Source: Rhodobacter sp.
Lineage (GTDB): Bacteria; Pseudomonadota; Alphaproteobacteria; Rhodobacterales; Rhodobacteraceae
DNA: 60,044 nt
Direction: 5' to 3'
NCBI GenBank assembly: GCA_020250175.1
Contig: JADCEN010000025.1
Location: 1-60,044, forward strand
The notes beneath the pieces were generated by a model. That model did not search any database. It saw only the letters and a list, made by a program, of their open reading frames with translations, and was not told where the DNA came from. Position 1 is the stretch's first letter, and every line of letters begins with the position of its first letter. Positions 35,684 through 45,366 of this stretch are shown here, in pieces. The position numbers were made by a program, and so were the translations under genes.

Positions 35684-36394
35684 TCAGGCGCTTGCTGCAA
35701 CCCTGCGCTGAGATTGCAGACCGGGTTCCCGAAGGACATATCCGCGCCCCCATACCGTTTCAATATGGTTATGGCCGCCGGTCGCCTCGGCCAGTTTCTT
35801 GCGCAGCTTGCAGATGAAGACATCGATGATCTTCAATTCCGGTTCGTCCATGCCGCCGTAAAGATGGTTCAGGAACATTTCCTTGGTCAGCGTTGTTCCC
35901 TTGCGCAGCGACAGCAGTTCCAGCATCTGGTATTCCTTGCCCGTCAGGTGAACCATCTCGCCGTTCACGTCCACGGTCTTCGCGTCCAGATTGACATTGA
36001 TCTGACCGGTGCGGATGATGGATTGCGCATGGCCCTTCGACCGCCGGATTATGGCATGGATGCGTGCGACCAGCTCTTCCCGATGGAAGGGTTTTGTCAT
36101 GTAATCGTCGGCACCGAAGCCAAAACCCCGGAGTTTGCTTTCGGAATCATCCGATCCGGACAGGATCAGGATGGGCGTTTCCACACGCGCCAGGCGCAGC
36201 TGGCGCAGAACCTCGTGGCCGTTCATATCGGGTAGGTTGAGATCCAAAAGGATAAGATCGTAGTCATACAGTTTCGCCAGATCGATGCCTTCTTCGCCAA
36301 GGTCCGTGCAGTAAACGTTCAGATTGGCATGAGTCAGCATCAGCTCGATGCTGCGCGACGTCGCCGGATCATCTTCCACAAGCAGTACCCGCAT
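35684..36394 (-). CDS. ctrA: Cell-cycle response regulator CtrA
   Basis: 236 residues: a receiver domain (1-118) with acidic pocket Glu7-Asp8-Asp9, phospho-acceptor Asp51 ([11 protein letters not shown]) and Lys of MTKPF, followed by an OmpR-type winged-helix DNA-binding domain (about 125-230) with [17 protein letters not shown] and [12 protein letters not shown], typical of CtrA. In Rhodobacterales it mainly controls motility and gene-transfer-agent-type genes. The ATG at 36394 follows GGAG 8 bp upstream. It is directly downstream of sciP on the same strand, with a CtrA-type box in the 48-bp gap and sciP end. Confidence 0.96.
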   Translation of the reverse strand: MRVLLVEDDPATSRSIELMLTHANLNVYCTDLGEEGIDLAKLYDYDLILLDLNLPDMNGHEVLRQLRLARVETPILILSGSDDSESKLRGFGFGADDYMTKPFHREELVARIHAIIRRSKGHAQSIIRTGQINVNLDAKTVDVNGEMVHLTGKEYQMLELLSLRKGTTLTKEMFLNHLYGGMDEPELKIIDVFICKLRKKLAEATGGHNHIETVWGRGYVLREPGLQSQRRVAASA

Positions 36395-36442
36395 TCCAAA
36401 GCTCCACGTAGGTTGTCTTTTAATGATCCTGACCGCCAATGG

Positions 36443-36457
36443 TTAATCGGAGGTTAC
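36443..36457. promoter_or_regulatory. Candidate CtrA box upstream of ctrA
   Basis: TTAA-TCGGAGG-TTAC on the plus strand matches the CtrA consensus TTAA-N7-TTAA with one mismatch. It overlaps the sciP stop codon and lies 49 bp upstream of the ctrA start, which suits autoregulation. Confidence 0.5.
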
Positions 36458-36754
36458 CTTAAGATTAGCATTCGGCCTACATGCTCTATACTTTTGGATA
36501 GTCGTGACTTTCAACGCCATCTCGCCATGCTGTTCCACGGCCTTGAACCAAAGCGCGAGTTCCTCTTCCGAAAGCGCATAGCGGTCCATGGCTTCGGACC
36601 GGGTGATCAGGCCGCATGTCACCGCCCTGACAACAACCGCCTTGCGGCTGGCCACCCATCGCCGCGTCGCGGCCGGGGGAAGATCGGCGCGGCTCAGGAT
36701 GCTGCCATCCGGCAGCGTGACCTGTCGCGGGCCGTCTACGCGCTTGAGATGCAT
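36443..36754 (-). CDS. sciP: SciP-like small CtrA antagonist (DUF1153)
   Basis: 103 residues of the DUF1153 helix-turn-helix family: MHLKRVDGPRQVTLPDG, LSRADLPPAATRRWVASRKA, VVRAVTCGLITRSEAMDRY, and LSEEELALWFKAVEQHG. In Caulobacter SciP binds CtrA-bound promoters and represses their activation. The conserved N-terminus fixes the start at 36754. Its last ten residues (about 94-103) are an extension beyond the domain. The TTAACCAT half-site upstream and location next to ctrA suggest that it is part of the CtrA circuit. Confidence 0.9.
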   Translation of the reverse strand: MHLKRVDGPRQVTLPDGSILSRADLPPAATRRWVASRKAVVVRAVTCGLITRSEAMDRYALSEEELALWFKAVEQHGEMALKVTTIQKYRACRPNANLKVTSD

Positions 36755-36797
36755 CGGGGCTTCCTTCCTGATCTGGCCCGACCCTGGCAGATCACGC

Positions 36798-36805
36798 TTA
36801 ACCAT
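36798..36805. promoter_or_regulatory. TTAACCAT CtrA half-site in the sciP-mnmA gap
   Basis: TTAACCAT lies 44 bp upstream of the sciP start, in the 140-bp divergent gap to mnmA. It matches a single CtrA half-site known from Caulobacter; no second half is seen. Confidence 0.3.
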
Positions 36806-36894
36806 CCGTGAAACGGGGGGTTGAGGATGCACGGCATTTTCCTATATTCCTGCCGACTTGGCGGCTGTCTGTCTGCCCCCGCCGGAGATGCCCC

Positions 36895-38037
36895 GTGCCG
36901 CTTGACCAGCCGCTCAACTCCCTGGGCTTTGCCAAGACCCCGCAGGCGACGCGGGTTGTGGTTGCCATGTCGGGCGGCGTGGACAGTTCCGTTGTGGCAG
37001 CACAGCTGGCCGAAGAAGGCTATGACGTGGTGGGCGTCACGCTGCAGCTTTACGATCACGGGGCGGCGCTGGCAAAGAAGGGGGCCTGCTGTGCCGGCCG
37101 CGACATTCATGACGCCCGCCGCGTCGCCGAGACGATGGGCTTTCCCCATTACGTGCTGGATTACGAGAACATGTTCCGCACGGCTGTGATCGACGAGTTC
37201 GCGGATGCCTATCTTGCCGGGGCCACGCCCGTGCCCTGCATCCGCTGCAATGAACGGGTCAAGTTCAGGGACCTGCTGGCCACAGCGCGCGATCTGGATG
37301 CCGATTGCATGGCAACCGGCCATTACATCCAGCGCAAGATCGGGCCCGGCGGGCCAGAGTTGCACCGGGCTGCGGATGCAAATCGCGACCAAAGCTATTT
37401 CCTGTTCTCGACCACGGCAGAGCAACTGGCGTACCTGCGCTTTCCGCTGGGCGGGATGGCCAGCAAGGCGGACACCCGGGCACTGGCGGCGCGCTATGGC
37501 CTGCCGGTGGCCGACAAGCCGGACAGTCAGGATATCTGCTTTGTTCCCGGCGGGAATTACGCCGCCGTGATCGAAAAGTTGCGGCCCGGTGCTGCGGACC
37601 CCGGAGAGATCGTGGACATGGCAGGCCACGTTCTGGGAAGCCATGGCGGCATCATCCATTATACGGTCGGTCAACGCCGGGGCCTGGGGATCGGCGGGCT
37701 GGGCGATCCGCTATACGTCGTCCGGCTGGACCCGGCAACGCGGCGGGTGATCGTGGGGCCGAAAGCGGCCCTGTCAACCCGGACCATTCCGCTGAAAGAC
37801 GTCAACTGGCTGGGGGATGCCCCCTTTGCGAGCCGGGCGGAGTGGCCGGTTGAGGTCAAGGTCCGCTCCACCCGCCCGCCCTGCCCGGCCATCCTCCGCC
37901 CCCTGGGGCCGACCGGGGCCGAGGTCGAGCTGCTCAGCCCGGAAGAAGGGGTATCGCCGGGGCAGGCCTGCGTGTTCTATGCGGGCGACGGCAGCCGGGT
38001 GCTGGGCGGCGGCTGGATCTGGAAGGGCCGTGGCTAA
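36895..38037 (+). CDS. mnmA: tRNA-specific 2-thiouridylase
   Basis: 380 residues, normal for MnmA. PP-loop [12 protein letters not shown] near the N-terminus, catalytic Cys in [14 protein letters not shown], partner Cys in [10 protein letters not shown], and the interaction block [20 protein letters not shown]. It thiolates U34 of tRNA-Glu, -Gln and -Lys. The start is GTG 36895 with GGAG 7 bp upstream; an ATG at 36888 is out of frame. It is divergent from sciP. Confidence 0.96.
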   Translation: MPLDQPLNSLGFAKTPQATRVVVAMSGGVDSSVVAAQLAEEGYDVVGVTLQLYDHGAALAKKGACCAGRDIHDARRVAETMGFPHYVLDYENMFRTAVIDEFADAYLAGATPVPCIRCNERVKFRDLLATARDLDADCMATGHYIQRKIGPGGPELHRAADANRDQSYFLFSTTAEQLAYLRFPLGGMASKADTRALAARYGLPVADKPDSQDICFVPGGNYAAVIEKLRPGAADPGEIVDMAGHVLGSHGGIIHYTVGQRRGLGIGGLGDPLYVVRLDPATRRVIVGPKAALSTRTIPLKDVNWLGDAPFASRAEWPVEVKVRSTRPPCPAILRPLGPTGAEVELLSPEEGVSPGQACVFYAGDGSRVLGGGWIWKGRG

Positions 38038-38417
38038 AGCATGGTGATGATTGGTGGAAACATCGCAGCGCAGTCTTATGGCGCGCAGGTGTCGGTGTAA
38101 CCTTGTGCAAGCCGAAGACGATGGGCGAAAATCTCTCTGGAAAACGCGGCCAGGCTGGTAACTGCGCGCCCAGAGGACTGACGGAAAACGCTCCTGTGGA
38201 GCGTTTTCACAGTCCGATTGCCGGAGGGCTTCAGCCCGCAGGCAAGGGGCGTGCCCCAAGCCCAGCGGCGGTAATCCGGCCGCGCCTGCCTGGGGCTGGC
38301 GCGGAATCGCGCCTGCCCAGGGGCAGGCAGGCGCGGTCGGATTTGACGCGGGTCAAATCCGACAAGAAGGAAAGGGCACGCCATGCGCCTACCGAGTCAT
38401 CGGAGCTTCATCACGCT
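38038..38417 (-). repeat. Interspersed repeat A, copy 3 (inverted)
   Basis: Reads on the minus strand like copies 1 and 2: TGACTCGGTAGGCGCATGGC, a GATTTGAC/GTCAAATC hairpin (about 38340-38365), GAAAACGCTCC / GGAGCGTTTTC (38184-38208), CTTGCACAAGG and the terminal ACCAATCATCACCATGC. It starts right after the mnmA stop codon. Its transcript hairpins could end mnmA transcription. Confidence 0.85.
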
Positions 38418-38619
38418 TCAGCCCGCAGGCAAGGGGCTTGCCCCAAGCCCAGTGGCGGTAATCCGGCCGCGCCTGCCTGGGGCTGGCGCTCTTCGCGCCT
38501 GCCCAGGGGCAGGCAGGCGCGGCCGTCGGGGCAGTGCCCCGACTTGACGCGGGTCAAATCCGACAAGAAGGAAAGGGCACGCCATGCGTCGGCCAATTCA
38601 TCGGAGCCTGATAACGCTA
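38418..38619 (-). repeat. Tandem partial copy of repeat A
   Basis: A second copy of the first part of the element (CAGCCCGCAGGCAAGGGGC, CTGGGGCTGGCGC, TTGACGCGGGTCAAATCC, AAGGAAAGGGCACGCCATGC) placed directly behind copy 3, lacking the terminal half. The remaining 38620-38754 shows no recognisable gene. Confidence 0.75.
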
Positions 38620-38754
38620 GTGCTGCGTCTCTCGGTGGGCTGCCTTGACAAGCCCTTGATCCGAAACGATCTGCCAAAGAGTTTTAGCCTGATCTTCACC
38701 TTCGTGAACGCCCCATTTCCCTGTCGCGAGGTCCCTTGAGGCGCGGCAGGTGCG

Positions 38755-39906
38755 TCAGGCGGGGCCTGTGGCCAGTGCAGCCAGAACCGACCGCGCGGCA
38801 CGCAGTCCGGGCGGATCGCCGCCCTGCCCAAGACGCGCCATCGTCAGGCGCATCGCCGCAAGCTGCGCGTCCCGCGCCGGACCGGGGCTGATCAGCCCAA
38901 GCAGCGCCGGGGCGATCAGGTCAGGCGTGCAGCGGCCCCCCAGGAATTCGGGCACAACGCGCGTTTCCGACACCAGGTTGACCAGTGTGACGGTATCGAC
39001 CCGCGCCATGCGGCGCATCAGCCACATGGTCAAGGGGTGCATGTCATAGGCGATGACCATCGGCACAGCGTTGGCCGCCAGTTCCAGCGACACGGTGCCA
39101 GAGGCGGCAATCGCCACATCGGCGGCGGCGAAAGCCGCCCGCCTGGCCTCGGGCACCTCGACGATCCGGGGGCGGATCGGCCAGTCTGCCGTCAGGTCTT
39201 CGACCATGGCCGCAACCGGGCGCAGCGTGGGCAGCACAACCTGAGCCTGCGGAAAGGCCGGCCGCAGGCGGTCAAGCACGCCGCCGATCACCGGGGCAAG
39301 ACGGGCCACTTCGCCCCGGCGCGATCCGGGCAACGCAAGCACAATCGGCCCCCCGCCGCCAAGTTCGGCGCGAAAGGCCAGCACCTCGGCGGCGGTGGCG
39401 CGGGGGGCGGACACCACGGGATGTCCGACAAAATCGCAGGTCATCCCGGCGTCGGTCATATAGGGCGGCTCGAAGGGCAGCAGGGCCAGCACATGGTCGA
39501 TCACAGGTGCCATCTTCGCCGCGCGCCCCGGACGCCAGGCCCAGACCGAAGGCGCAACGTAATGGATGGTGCGCAGGTCCGGCCGGGCGGTGCGCACGAT
39601 CCGGGCAACGCGCAGTACGAAATCCGGGCTGTCGATGGTGATCAGCGCATCCGGTGCCGCCGCCAGCACATCGGCGGCGGCCTCCCGGATGCGGCGCTTC
39701 AGATGGGCGTATTTCGGCAGCACTTCGGCCAGCCCCATCACCGAAAGCTCGTCCATCGCAAACAGGCTGTGCAGCCCTTCGGCCTGCATCAGCGGCCCGC
39801 CGATGCCCTGCGCCTGCAAATCGGGCCGCAGCGATTTCAGCCCGGCCAGAAGCGCCGCCCCCAGCGCATCGCCCGAGGCTTCGCCTGCAATGAGATACAG
39901 CTTCAT
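38755..39906 (-). CDS. lpxB: Lipid-A-disaccharide synthase
   Basis: 383 residues of the GT-B/family 19 enzyme. Visible: LIAGEASGD at 5-13, GIGGPLMQAEGL, VAPSVWAWRPGRAAKM, LLPFEPPYM, FVGHPVV, LPGSRRGEVARL, and AASGTVSLELAANAVPMVIAYD. It joins UDP-2,3-diacylglucosamine and lipid X into the lipid A disaccharide. The ATG at 39906 overlaps the lpxI stop by 4 bp. Last gene of the envelope block, next to repeat A. Confidence 0.96.
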   Translation of the reverse strand: MKLYLIAGEASGDALGAALLAGLKSLRPDLQAQGIGGPLMQAEGLHSLFAMDELSVMGLAEVLPKYAHLKRRIREAAADVLAAAPDALITIDSPDFVLRVARIVRTARPDLRTIHYVAPSVWAWRPGRAAKMAPVIDHVLALLPFEPPYMTDAGMTCDFVGHPVVSAPRATAAEVLAFRAELGGGGPIVLALPGSRRGEVARLAPVIGGVLDRLRPAFPQAQVVLPTLRPVAAMVEDLTADWPIRPRIVEVPEARRAAFAAADVAIAASGTVSLELAANAVPMVIAYDMHPLTMWLMRRMARVDTVTLVNLVSETRVVPEFLGGRCTPDLIAPALLGLISPGPARDAQLAAMRLTMARLGQGGDPPGLRAARSVLAALATGPA

Positions 39907-40721
39907 TCCCCGCGCGACCACAGGAACAGGCCCTTGTCCTGCGCTGCGGCGACAGTGGCGGCCCGGTCCAGCAGCAGGACACCACCTGCCGCCCATGCAA
40001 TGCCCGCAAGACCCGCTGCGGCGGCGCGGGCGACCGTTTCGGGGCCAATGGCGGGCAGATCAACCCGCCGGTCCTGGCCGGGTTTCGGGGCCTTGTAAAG
40101 CAGACCGCGCGCCCCTTGCGGGTCGGGGCGCAGGGCGGCCCCGGTCCGGGCGACGAAGTCAAGCAGGGCATCGGTGCCGGGCAGTGCTTCCACGCCAAGG
40201 CAAAGCCCCTGGGCCACCACGGCCCCCTGCCCCACATCAACCGCGCCAAGCGCCTGCACGATGGATGCCGCACGGGCAGCATCGCGCCGGTCACCTTCGG
40301 TCACGGTGCCGGCCAGAATACCGGGACCGGGCACAAGGCCGGGCGCGACCTGATCCACCCCGACAACCTCAAGACCGGCTTCTTCGAAAAGGGCGATGGC
40401 ACCGCGCAGGGCGGCATCGTCCCCGCCCTGCATCGCGGCCAGCAGGCGGGGCACCAGCCGGGCCGTCGCCGGGTCGAACAGCGCCGGGTCAAGCCGGGGG
40501 CGCTGCACGGCCCCGGCAAAGACCACGCGGGTCACGCCCCTGTCGGCCAGGTGATCCAGAAACGGCACCAGACGCTCGACACGGAACACAAGGTCGGGCA
40601 CCAGCCCTTCAGGCGCAAACCCCTCGATCGCCGCCACAAAGGGGCGTTCAAGCGCGGCGGCAACGATGGCGGCAAGCCCCCCGCGCCCGGCGATGATGGC
40701 AGTCGGCCCGGCCCCGGTCAT
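39903..40721 (-). CDS. lpxI: UDP-2,3-diacylglucosamine diphosphatase LpxI
   Basis: 272 residues of the DUF1009/LpxI family that replaces LpxH in alphaproteobacteria and cleaves UDP-2,3-diacylglucosamine to lipid X. Visible: IIAGRGGLAAIVAAAL near the N-terminus, TRVVFAGAVQRP, FEEAGLEVVGVDQVAPGL, AQGLCLGVEALPGTDALL and a C-terminal DLPAIGPETV...AAGLAGIAW block. It overlaps lpxA and lpxB by 4 bp each, so the three lipid A genes are translationally coupled. Confidence 0.94.
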   Translation of the reverse strand: MTGAGPTAIIAGRGGLAAIVAAALERPFVAAIEGFAPEGLVPDLVFRVERLVPFLDHLADRGVTRVVFAGAVQRPRLDPALFDPATARLVPRLLAAMQGGDDAALRGAIALFEEAGLEVVGVDQVAPGLVPGPGILAGTVTEGDRRDAARAASIVQALGAVDVGQGAVVAQGLCLGVEALPGTDALLDFVARTGAALRPDPQGARGLLYKAPKPGQDRRVDLPAIGPETVARAAAAGLAGIAWAAGGVLLLDRAATVAAAQDKGLFLWSRGE

Positions 40722-41515
40722 TTCGGCGTCAGAAAGGACCGGTCCGAATTGGACAGGATGAACTCGGTGATCTCGCGCACATGCGTGCTGTCGGTTTCCT
40801 CGGCCAGCTTGCGGGCGCGGTCCAGAAAGGTCCCCTCGCCCTGCGCCAGCATCTGATAGGCGGCGCGCAGCGACATGATTTCGGCCCGCTCCACCCCGCG
40901 CCGCTTTAGCCCGACAAGATTGAGCCCGTCCAGCTCGCCGCGCGGCCCCTGCACCAGCCCGTAGGGCAGCACATCATGGGTCACCATGGTGACGGCCCCG
41001 ATGATCGCCCCGCGCCCGATCCGGACCCATTGATGCACGCCTGACAGGCCGCCGACGATCACATCATCCCCCAATATGCAATGCCCGGCGATGGCAACCT
41101 GATTGACCAGAATCACCCGGTCACCGATCTGGGCATCATGGCCCACATGGGCACCGGTCATGATCAGGCAGTCATCCCCGACGCGCGTCACGCCGCCGCC
41201 GCCTTCGGTGCCGGTGTTCAGCGTGGCCGCTTCGCGAATTCTGCAGCGCCGCCCGATGACAAGGCGCGTGTGTTCGCCGCGATACTTCAAATCCTGCGGC
41301 ACTTCGCCCACCGTGGCAAAGGGGAAGATCACCGTCCCCTCGCCGATCTCGGTCCAGCCGGTGACAACGGCATGGCTTTTGACCGTCACGCCGGGGTACA
41401 GCGTCACCTCGGCACCGATCACGGCAAAAGGACCGATGACACAGCCTGCGCCAACCACCGCCCCCTCCGCGATGACCGCAGAAGGATGGACCTGCGCCTG
41501 GGGCGATAGGGTCAT
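40718..41515 (-). CDS. lpxA: UDP-N-acetylglucosamine acyltransferase
   Basis: 265 residues with left-handed beta-helix hexapeptide repeats ([LIV]GxxxxI pattern, about 10-190), the catalytic-His region near MTGAHVGHDAQIGD, a GLSGVHQWVRIG turn, and a helical C-terminus with FLDRARKLAEETDSTHVREI. It starts lipid A synthesis by O-acylating UDP-GlcNAc. It begins 6 bp after fabZ; no lpxD is found in this cluster. Confidence 0.96.
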   Translation of the reverse strand: MTLSPQAQVHPSAVIAEGAVVGAGCVIGPFAVIGAEVTLYPGVTVKSHAVVTGWTEIGEGTVIFPFATVGEVPQDLKYRGEHTRLVIGRRCRIREAATLNTGTEGGGGVTRVGDDCLIMTGAHVGHDAQIGDRVILVNQVAIAGHCILGDDVIVGGLSGVHQWVRIGRGAIIGAVTMVTHDVLPYGLVQGPRGELDGLNLVGLKRRGVERAEIMSLRAAYQMLAQGEGTFLDRARKLAEETDSTHVREITEFILSNSDRSFLTPK

Positions 41516-41521
41516 CTGCGG

Positions 41522-41995
41522 TCAGGCCTTCGGCACATCGAACATGGCCATGAAGGTGGCTTCGCAGCACAGGTCCGCACCGACCATCGCCCTGCCTTCG
41601 AACTTCCACACCCGCCCGCCGCCGCGCAGCGCCCGCACATGCAGTTCCAGCACATCACCCGGCACCACCTTGCGCCGGAATTTGACACCGTCGACCCCCA
41701 TGAAAAAGACATTGGCCTTTCTGTCCACCAGGTCCATCGACAATCCCACCAGCACGCCCGAGGTTTGGGCCATCGCCTCGATGATCAACACGCCCGGAAA
41801 GATCGGCATGCCGGGAAAGTGGCCCTGAAACTGCGGTTCGTTAAGGGTCACGTTCTTGATGCCCACACAGGACTGGTCGATCACGATGTCCTGTACCCTG
41901 TCGATCATCAGGAAGGGATAGCGGTGGGGAATGATCCGCTGGATCAGGGAAAGATCGGCAGTGGTCGGGGCCGGGGTAACGGCGGATTCGGGCAT
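41522..41995 (-). CDS. fabZ: 3-hydroxyacyl-ACP dehydratase FabZ
   Basis: 157 residues with the hotdog-fold signatures: [12 protein letters not shown] (21-32, catalytic His near 24), [26 protein letters not shown] (catalytic Glu), and [17 protein letters not shown]. It dehydrates 3-hydroxyacyl-ACP in fatty-acid elongation and competes with LpxA for hydroxyacyl-ACP, which fits its position 6 bp before lpxA. The 92-bp gap to ompH holds no gene. Confidence 0.96.
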   Translation of the reverse strand: MPESAVTPAPTTADLSLIQRIIPHRYPFLMIDRVQDIVIDQSCVGIKNVTLNEPQFQGHFPGMPIFPGVLIIEAMAQTSGVLVGLSMDLVDRKANVFFMGVDGVKFRRKVVPGDVLELHVRALRGGGRVWKFEGRAMVGADLCCEATFMAMFDVPKA

Positions 41996-42087
41996 CGCGC
42001 ACTCCTTGCGACGTCAACAGGGGCACGCCACGGCGCGCCCTTGCCGATGGTTAGCAACCTTGGCCCGCCGAAACAAGCGCGGCGGTC

Positions 42088-42681
42088 CTAGTCCTGGCTG
42101 GCGGCGGGGGCCGGATCGGCGGCGCGTTCGGGAACCGTCCCGGTGTTCAGCAGCGCCCCGTCAATCCGCCCGATCGCAAGATCGGTGATGTCGATGGTGG
42201 GACTGGACCAGATCACCAGGGCCCGGTCAAGAATAAGCTCGGCCCCCATTTCGGTCCTTATCTGATTGAGGATCGGGACAACCTTTTGCAGAAAGGCCCG
42301 CTGCGACTGTTCCTGCCGCAGCGACAGTTCGCGCGCCTTGGCATCACGCTCGCGGCGGATATCCTTGACCTTGGCATCAAAGGCCTGCGCCAGGGTCTGA
42401 AACTCTGCGGCCGGAAGGCCGGGTCGCCGTTCCGCCAGCGCGGCTTCCTCGGCCTCCAGAGCGGCTTGCAGACTGCGGTTTTCTGCGGCCATCGCCTTCA
42501 CCTCTGCATCGATTGCAGCCTGCGTCTGCCGACCATAGCGCGAGTCGGAATAGAGACGGGTCTTGTCAAGTGTCAGAATGGGACCGACCGTGGCGACCGG
42601 CTCCCCAAGCGACATCTGCGCCACAGCCGGACACGCCGCCAGCAGGCCGACACAAAGGGCAATCATGCAGAACGGGCGCAT
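42088..42681 (-). CDS. OmpH/Skp family periplasmic chaperone
   Basis: 197 residues with a signal peptide (about 1-21, AVAQ) and a long Glu/Ala/Arg-rich helical region (about 55-135) as in Skp/OmpH tentacles, followed by the C-terminal GAELILDRALVIWSSPTIDITDLAI segment of the family. It likely carries unfolded outer-membrane proteins to BamA. The start overlaps the bamA stop by one base (TGATG), so it is coupled to bamA. Confidence 0.9.
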   Translation of the reverse strand: MRPFCMIALCVGLLAACPAVAQMSLGEPVATVGPILTLDKTRLYSDSRYGRQTQAAIDAEVKAMAAENRSLQAALEAEEAALAERRPGLPAAEFQTLAQAFDAKVKDIRRERDAKARELSLRQEQSQRAFLQKVVPILNQIRTEMGAELILDRALVIWSSPTIDITDLAIGRIDGALLNTGTVPERAADPAPAASQD

Positions 42682-45047
42682 CAGAAGGTGGTGGACACGG
42701 TCAGGTCGAAATTCTGTTCCCTGTCATAGTCTTCCTTGACTATGGCCCGGGTGAAGTTGAACCGCAGCGGGCCGATCGGCGTTGTCCAGAAGATTGACAC
42801 GCCCAGAACCGCGCGCAGATTGAAACTGTCGTCAACGGGTCCCGCAGTACCCTGGGTATCGTTCAGGTACCAGACCGAGCCTGCGTCCAGGAAAACGCCC
42901 CCCTTGAGGCCGTATTCATTGGGGATGCCCAAGGGGAATTCCGCCTCAAGGCGGGCCACGGCAGAATAGTTGCCGCCCAGTGCGTCCTGGTTCACCGCCG
43001 TCAGGTCGCGCGGACCGATGCCGTTGGTTTCAAAACCGCGAATCTCGCCGTTTCCGAAGTAGCGGTCGGTCACGCGGCTGTCTTCATCGATCATGTTCAG
43101 GGACGCGGCCTCGAACGTCGCACGCAACGTCACCTCTTCGTTCAGGACACGGCGTTCGATGCTGGCGAGGGCGGTGGTGGTAATCGACTGGATATCCCCG
43201 CCGATCCCGGCGAAATCCTGACCGAAGCGCAACTGCGCACCGCCCAGCGGGTTCAGCGCCCCGGTGCGGGTATCGTAGGTGTACAGATATCCAAGCGCGC
43301 TGGTCACCAGCGGACCGCGCGCTGCATCACGCTTCAGGATGGTCGAGGAGTTGACGCTGACATCAGTCAATTCTTCCTGTTGCAGAAGATATCGCAGTTC
43401 AAAGCGCGAATAGTCGCCCGCCGGAAAGACCAGCGACGTGCGCCCGCCGAAGACTTCGGTATTGTAAAAGGCGTTGAACTGCCGGGTGTTGGACGAAAAG
43501 AAGGACAGCCGGAAGCCAAGGTCACGGTCCAAAAAGGCCGGTTCGAAGAAGCTGACGGTCGCGTCGAGGTTTTCCGAGCCGCCCGACAAGTTCAACCCGA
43601 CGGTCTGCCCCCGGCCCAGAAAGTTGGTCTCGGTAAAGCCAAGGTTCAGGCCAATCCCGTCAGACACGGAAAAGCTGGCACCCAGTGAAAGGGTGCCCGT
43701 GGGCTGCTCCACCACATCGACGTTGACGATGACCTGATCGTCAGCGGTGCCGGGCTGGCTGTCGACCTGCACATCCGAGAAAAAGCCAAGCGCGCGGATG
43801 CGTTCGGCGGCACGGCGGATTTCGCGCGGGTTGAAAGGATCGCCTTCGACCGTGCGGAACTGGCGCCGGACGACCTCGTCCAGGGTGGTGGTATTGCCCT
43901 CGATGTCGATACGCTCGACGAAAATGCGCGGCCCACGGGTGATGGCAAAGGTGACATCAAGCGTCAGGTCGCGGTCGTTGCGGGTGACGCGCGGCTCCAC
44001 GCGGATGAAATTCAGGCCCTGCTGCAGGGCAAGGTTTTCCATCCGCGCAATGTTGTTGTCGATGACGGCAGGGGAATAGGTCACACCCGGGCGCAGGCGC
44101 ACCACATTGGCAAAGGCCACAGGATCGACCTCGGGAATCTCGCTGATGGTGTCGACCTTGCCGACACTGAATCTTTGGCCTTCCCGCAGGGTGAATGTCA
44201 CGAAAAAGCCGTCGCGCTCTGCCGTGACGGCCGAGGTGGCGTCCAGCACCTCGAAATCGACAAACCCGCGCGCGGCGTAGAAGTCGCGCAAAAGCTGCTT
44301 GTCCAACTCGATCCGGTCGGCAATGAACGTATCGGCCCGGACGAAGGTCCGCAGCAGACCTGCCTGCTTGGTTTCCAGCACCTGGCGCAGGCGGCGGTCG
44401 GAAAAGGCGCGGTTGCCGACGAATGCCAGCCTTTCCACCTCGACCACGCGGCCTTCGGTGATCTCGAACACAAGGTCCACGCGGTTTTCGGACCGGCGGA
44501 TGATCTTGGGGGTGACCGTCGCCGAAATGCGCCCCGCCGCCGTATAGGCTTCGGCAATTGCGGCGGCGTCGGCCTCGGCCTGGGCGGGCGAATAAATCCG
44601 CCGCGATTCGGATTGAACGACAGCGTCAATCTGTTCGTCGGTGAGGCGCCTGTTGCCCTCAAAGCTGATGATGTTGATCGTCGGGTACTCCCTGACGCGC
44701 AGCACAAGCACGCCGCCCTCTGTCTCCGCATCGACCGTCTCAAACAGGCCAGAGTTTGTCACCGCCTGAACGGCGTCGTTCAACTGCCCCGCTGACAGGG
44801 TCTGGCCGACAGTGATTCCTGCGTAGCGCAGCACGGTTGCGCTGTCGACGCGTTGGTTGCCTTGGACGCTGACGCTTGAGAACCGGTATTCCTGCGCCAG
44901 GGCAGAGGTTGCAAACAAAAGCCAGAATGCTGAGATCAGGGCTGAAGCCGCCAGAAACAGGTGACGTTGCGGATGCAGGCCCATGACTGTGCCGGTCGCC
45001 CTTGCGGCTGACTTCTGCTGCATCGTCCAAACCACCCCGTCTTGCAT
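42681..45047 (-). CDS. bamA: Outer membrane assembly factor BamA
   Basis: 788 residues with a signal sequence (hydrophobic about 30-50, ALAQ), five POTRA repeats (about 52-400: YRFSSVSVQGNQRV, NIISFEGNRRL, EVERLAFVGNRAFSDRRL, QRFSVGKVD, FVERIDIEGNTTTLDEVVRRQFR), and a C-terminal barrel ending in ...DLTVSTTF with terminal Phe. The signature FNLRAVLGVSIFWTTPIGPLRF near the C-terminus includes the VRGF-like loop block upstream (EIRGFETNGIG). It inserts outer-membrane barrels. The start may be 45047, 45023 or 44984; no clear ribosome binding site decides. Confidence 0.95.
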   Translation of the reverse strand: MQDGVVWTMQQKSAARATGTVMGLHPQRHLFLAASALISAFWLLFATSALAQEYRFSSVSVQGNQRVDSATVLRYAGITVGQTLSAGQLNDAVQAVTNSGLFETVDAETEGGVLVLRVREYPTINIISFEGNRRLTDEQIDAVVQSESRRIYSPAQAEADAAAIAEAYTAAGRISATVTPKIIRRSENRVDLVFEITEGRVVEVERLAFVGNRAFSDRRLRQVLETKQAGLLRTFVRADTFIADRIELDKQLLRDFYAARGFVDFEVLDATSAVTAERDGFFVTFTLREGQRFSVGKVDTISEIPEVDPVAFANVVRLRPGVTYSPAVIDNNIARMENLALQQGLNFIRVEPRVTRNDRDLTLDVTFAITRGPRIFVERIDIEGNTTTLDEVVRRQFRTVEGDPFNPREIRRAAERIRALGFFSDVQVDSQPGTADDQVIVNVDVVEQPTGTLSLGASFSVSDGIGLNLGFTETNFLGRGQTVGLNLSGGSENLDATVSFFEPAFLDRDLGFRLSFFSSNTRQFNAFYNTEVFGGRTSLVFPAGDYSRFELRYLLQQEELTDVSVNSSTILKRDAARGPLVTSALGYLYTYDTRTGALNPLGGAQLRFGQDFAGIGGDIQSITTTALASIERRVLNEEVTLRATFEAASLNMIDEDSRVTDRYFGNGEIRGFETNGIGPRDLTAVNQDALGGNYSAVARLEAEFPLGIPNEYGLKGGVFLDAGSVWYLNDTQGTAGPVDDSFNLRAVLGVSIFWTTPIGPLRFNFTRAIVKEDYDREQNFDLTVSTTF

Positions 45048-45366
45048 GAGGTCTTCTGACTACCGGTATTGACCGGGGTTGTCAAAAGCCTGTGGCGCAG
45101 CGCGGCGGAAGTCTGCGGGCAGGCTGTGCCGGGGGCTGCCCTGCGGGATCAAGTCATCGGTGACTGACAACGGCAGGCCCGCACAGGCCCCGACGGGAAG
45201 GTCGGCCATAATGGCACCGTCCCCGAAAATGCTGCCCCGGTTCAGACCGGCAGCAAACGAATGGGCCTGATCCACGCCAGGCACAGCCTGCCCGCCGCGT
45301 TCTTCTTCCCTTGGGTCTGCCGCCGGGCTGCGGCATCACCGGGACCAACAGGGCGCTGACATCGGT
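45048..45366. other. 319-bp gap between rseP and bamA, no gene recognised
   Basis: A 74-codon minus-strand frame (45284-45060) is open but its product is not recognised and it has no clear ribosome binding site. The gap may hold a promoter for bamA, for example an envelope-stress promoter, but I see no convincing consensus. Confidence 0.4.

Noticed and set aside
38620-38754. Possible transposase tail on the minus strand before lpxB
   Set aside because: A basic peptide stretch gave a vague resemblance but no definable motif; not enough to call.
45060-45284. A 74-codon minus-strand open frame between rseP and bamA
   Set aside because: No recognised product and no good ribosome binding site; open frames of this length are common by chance at this GC content.
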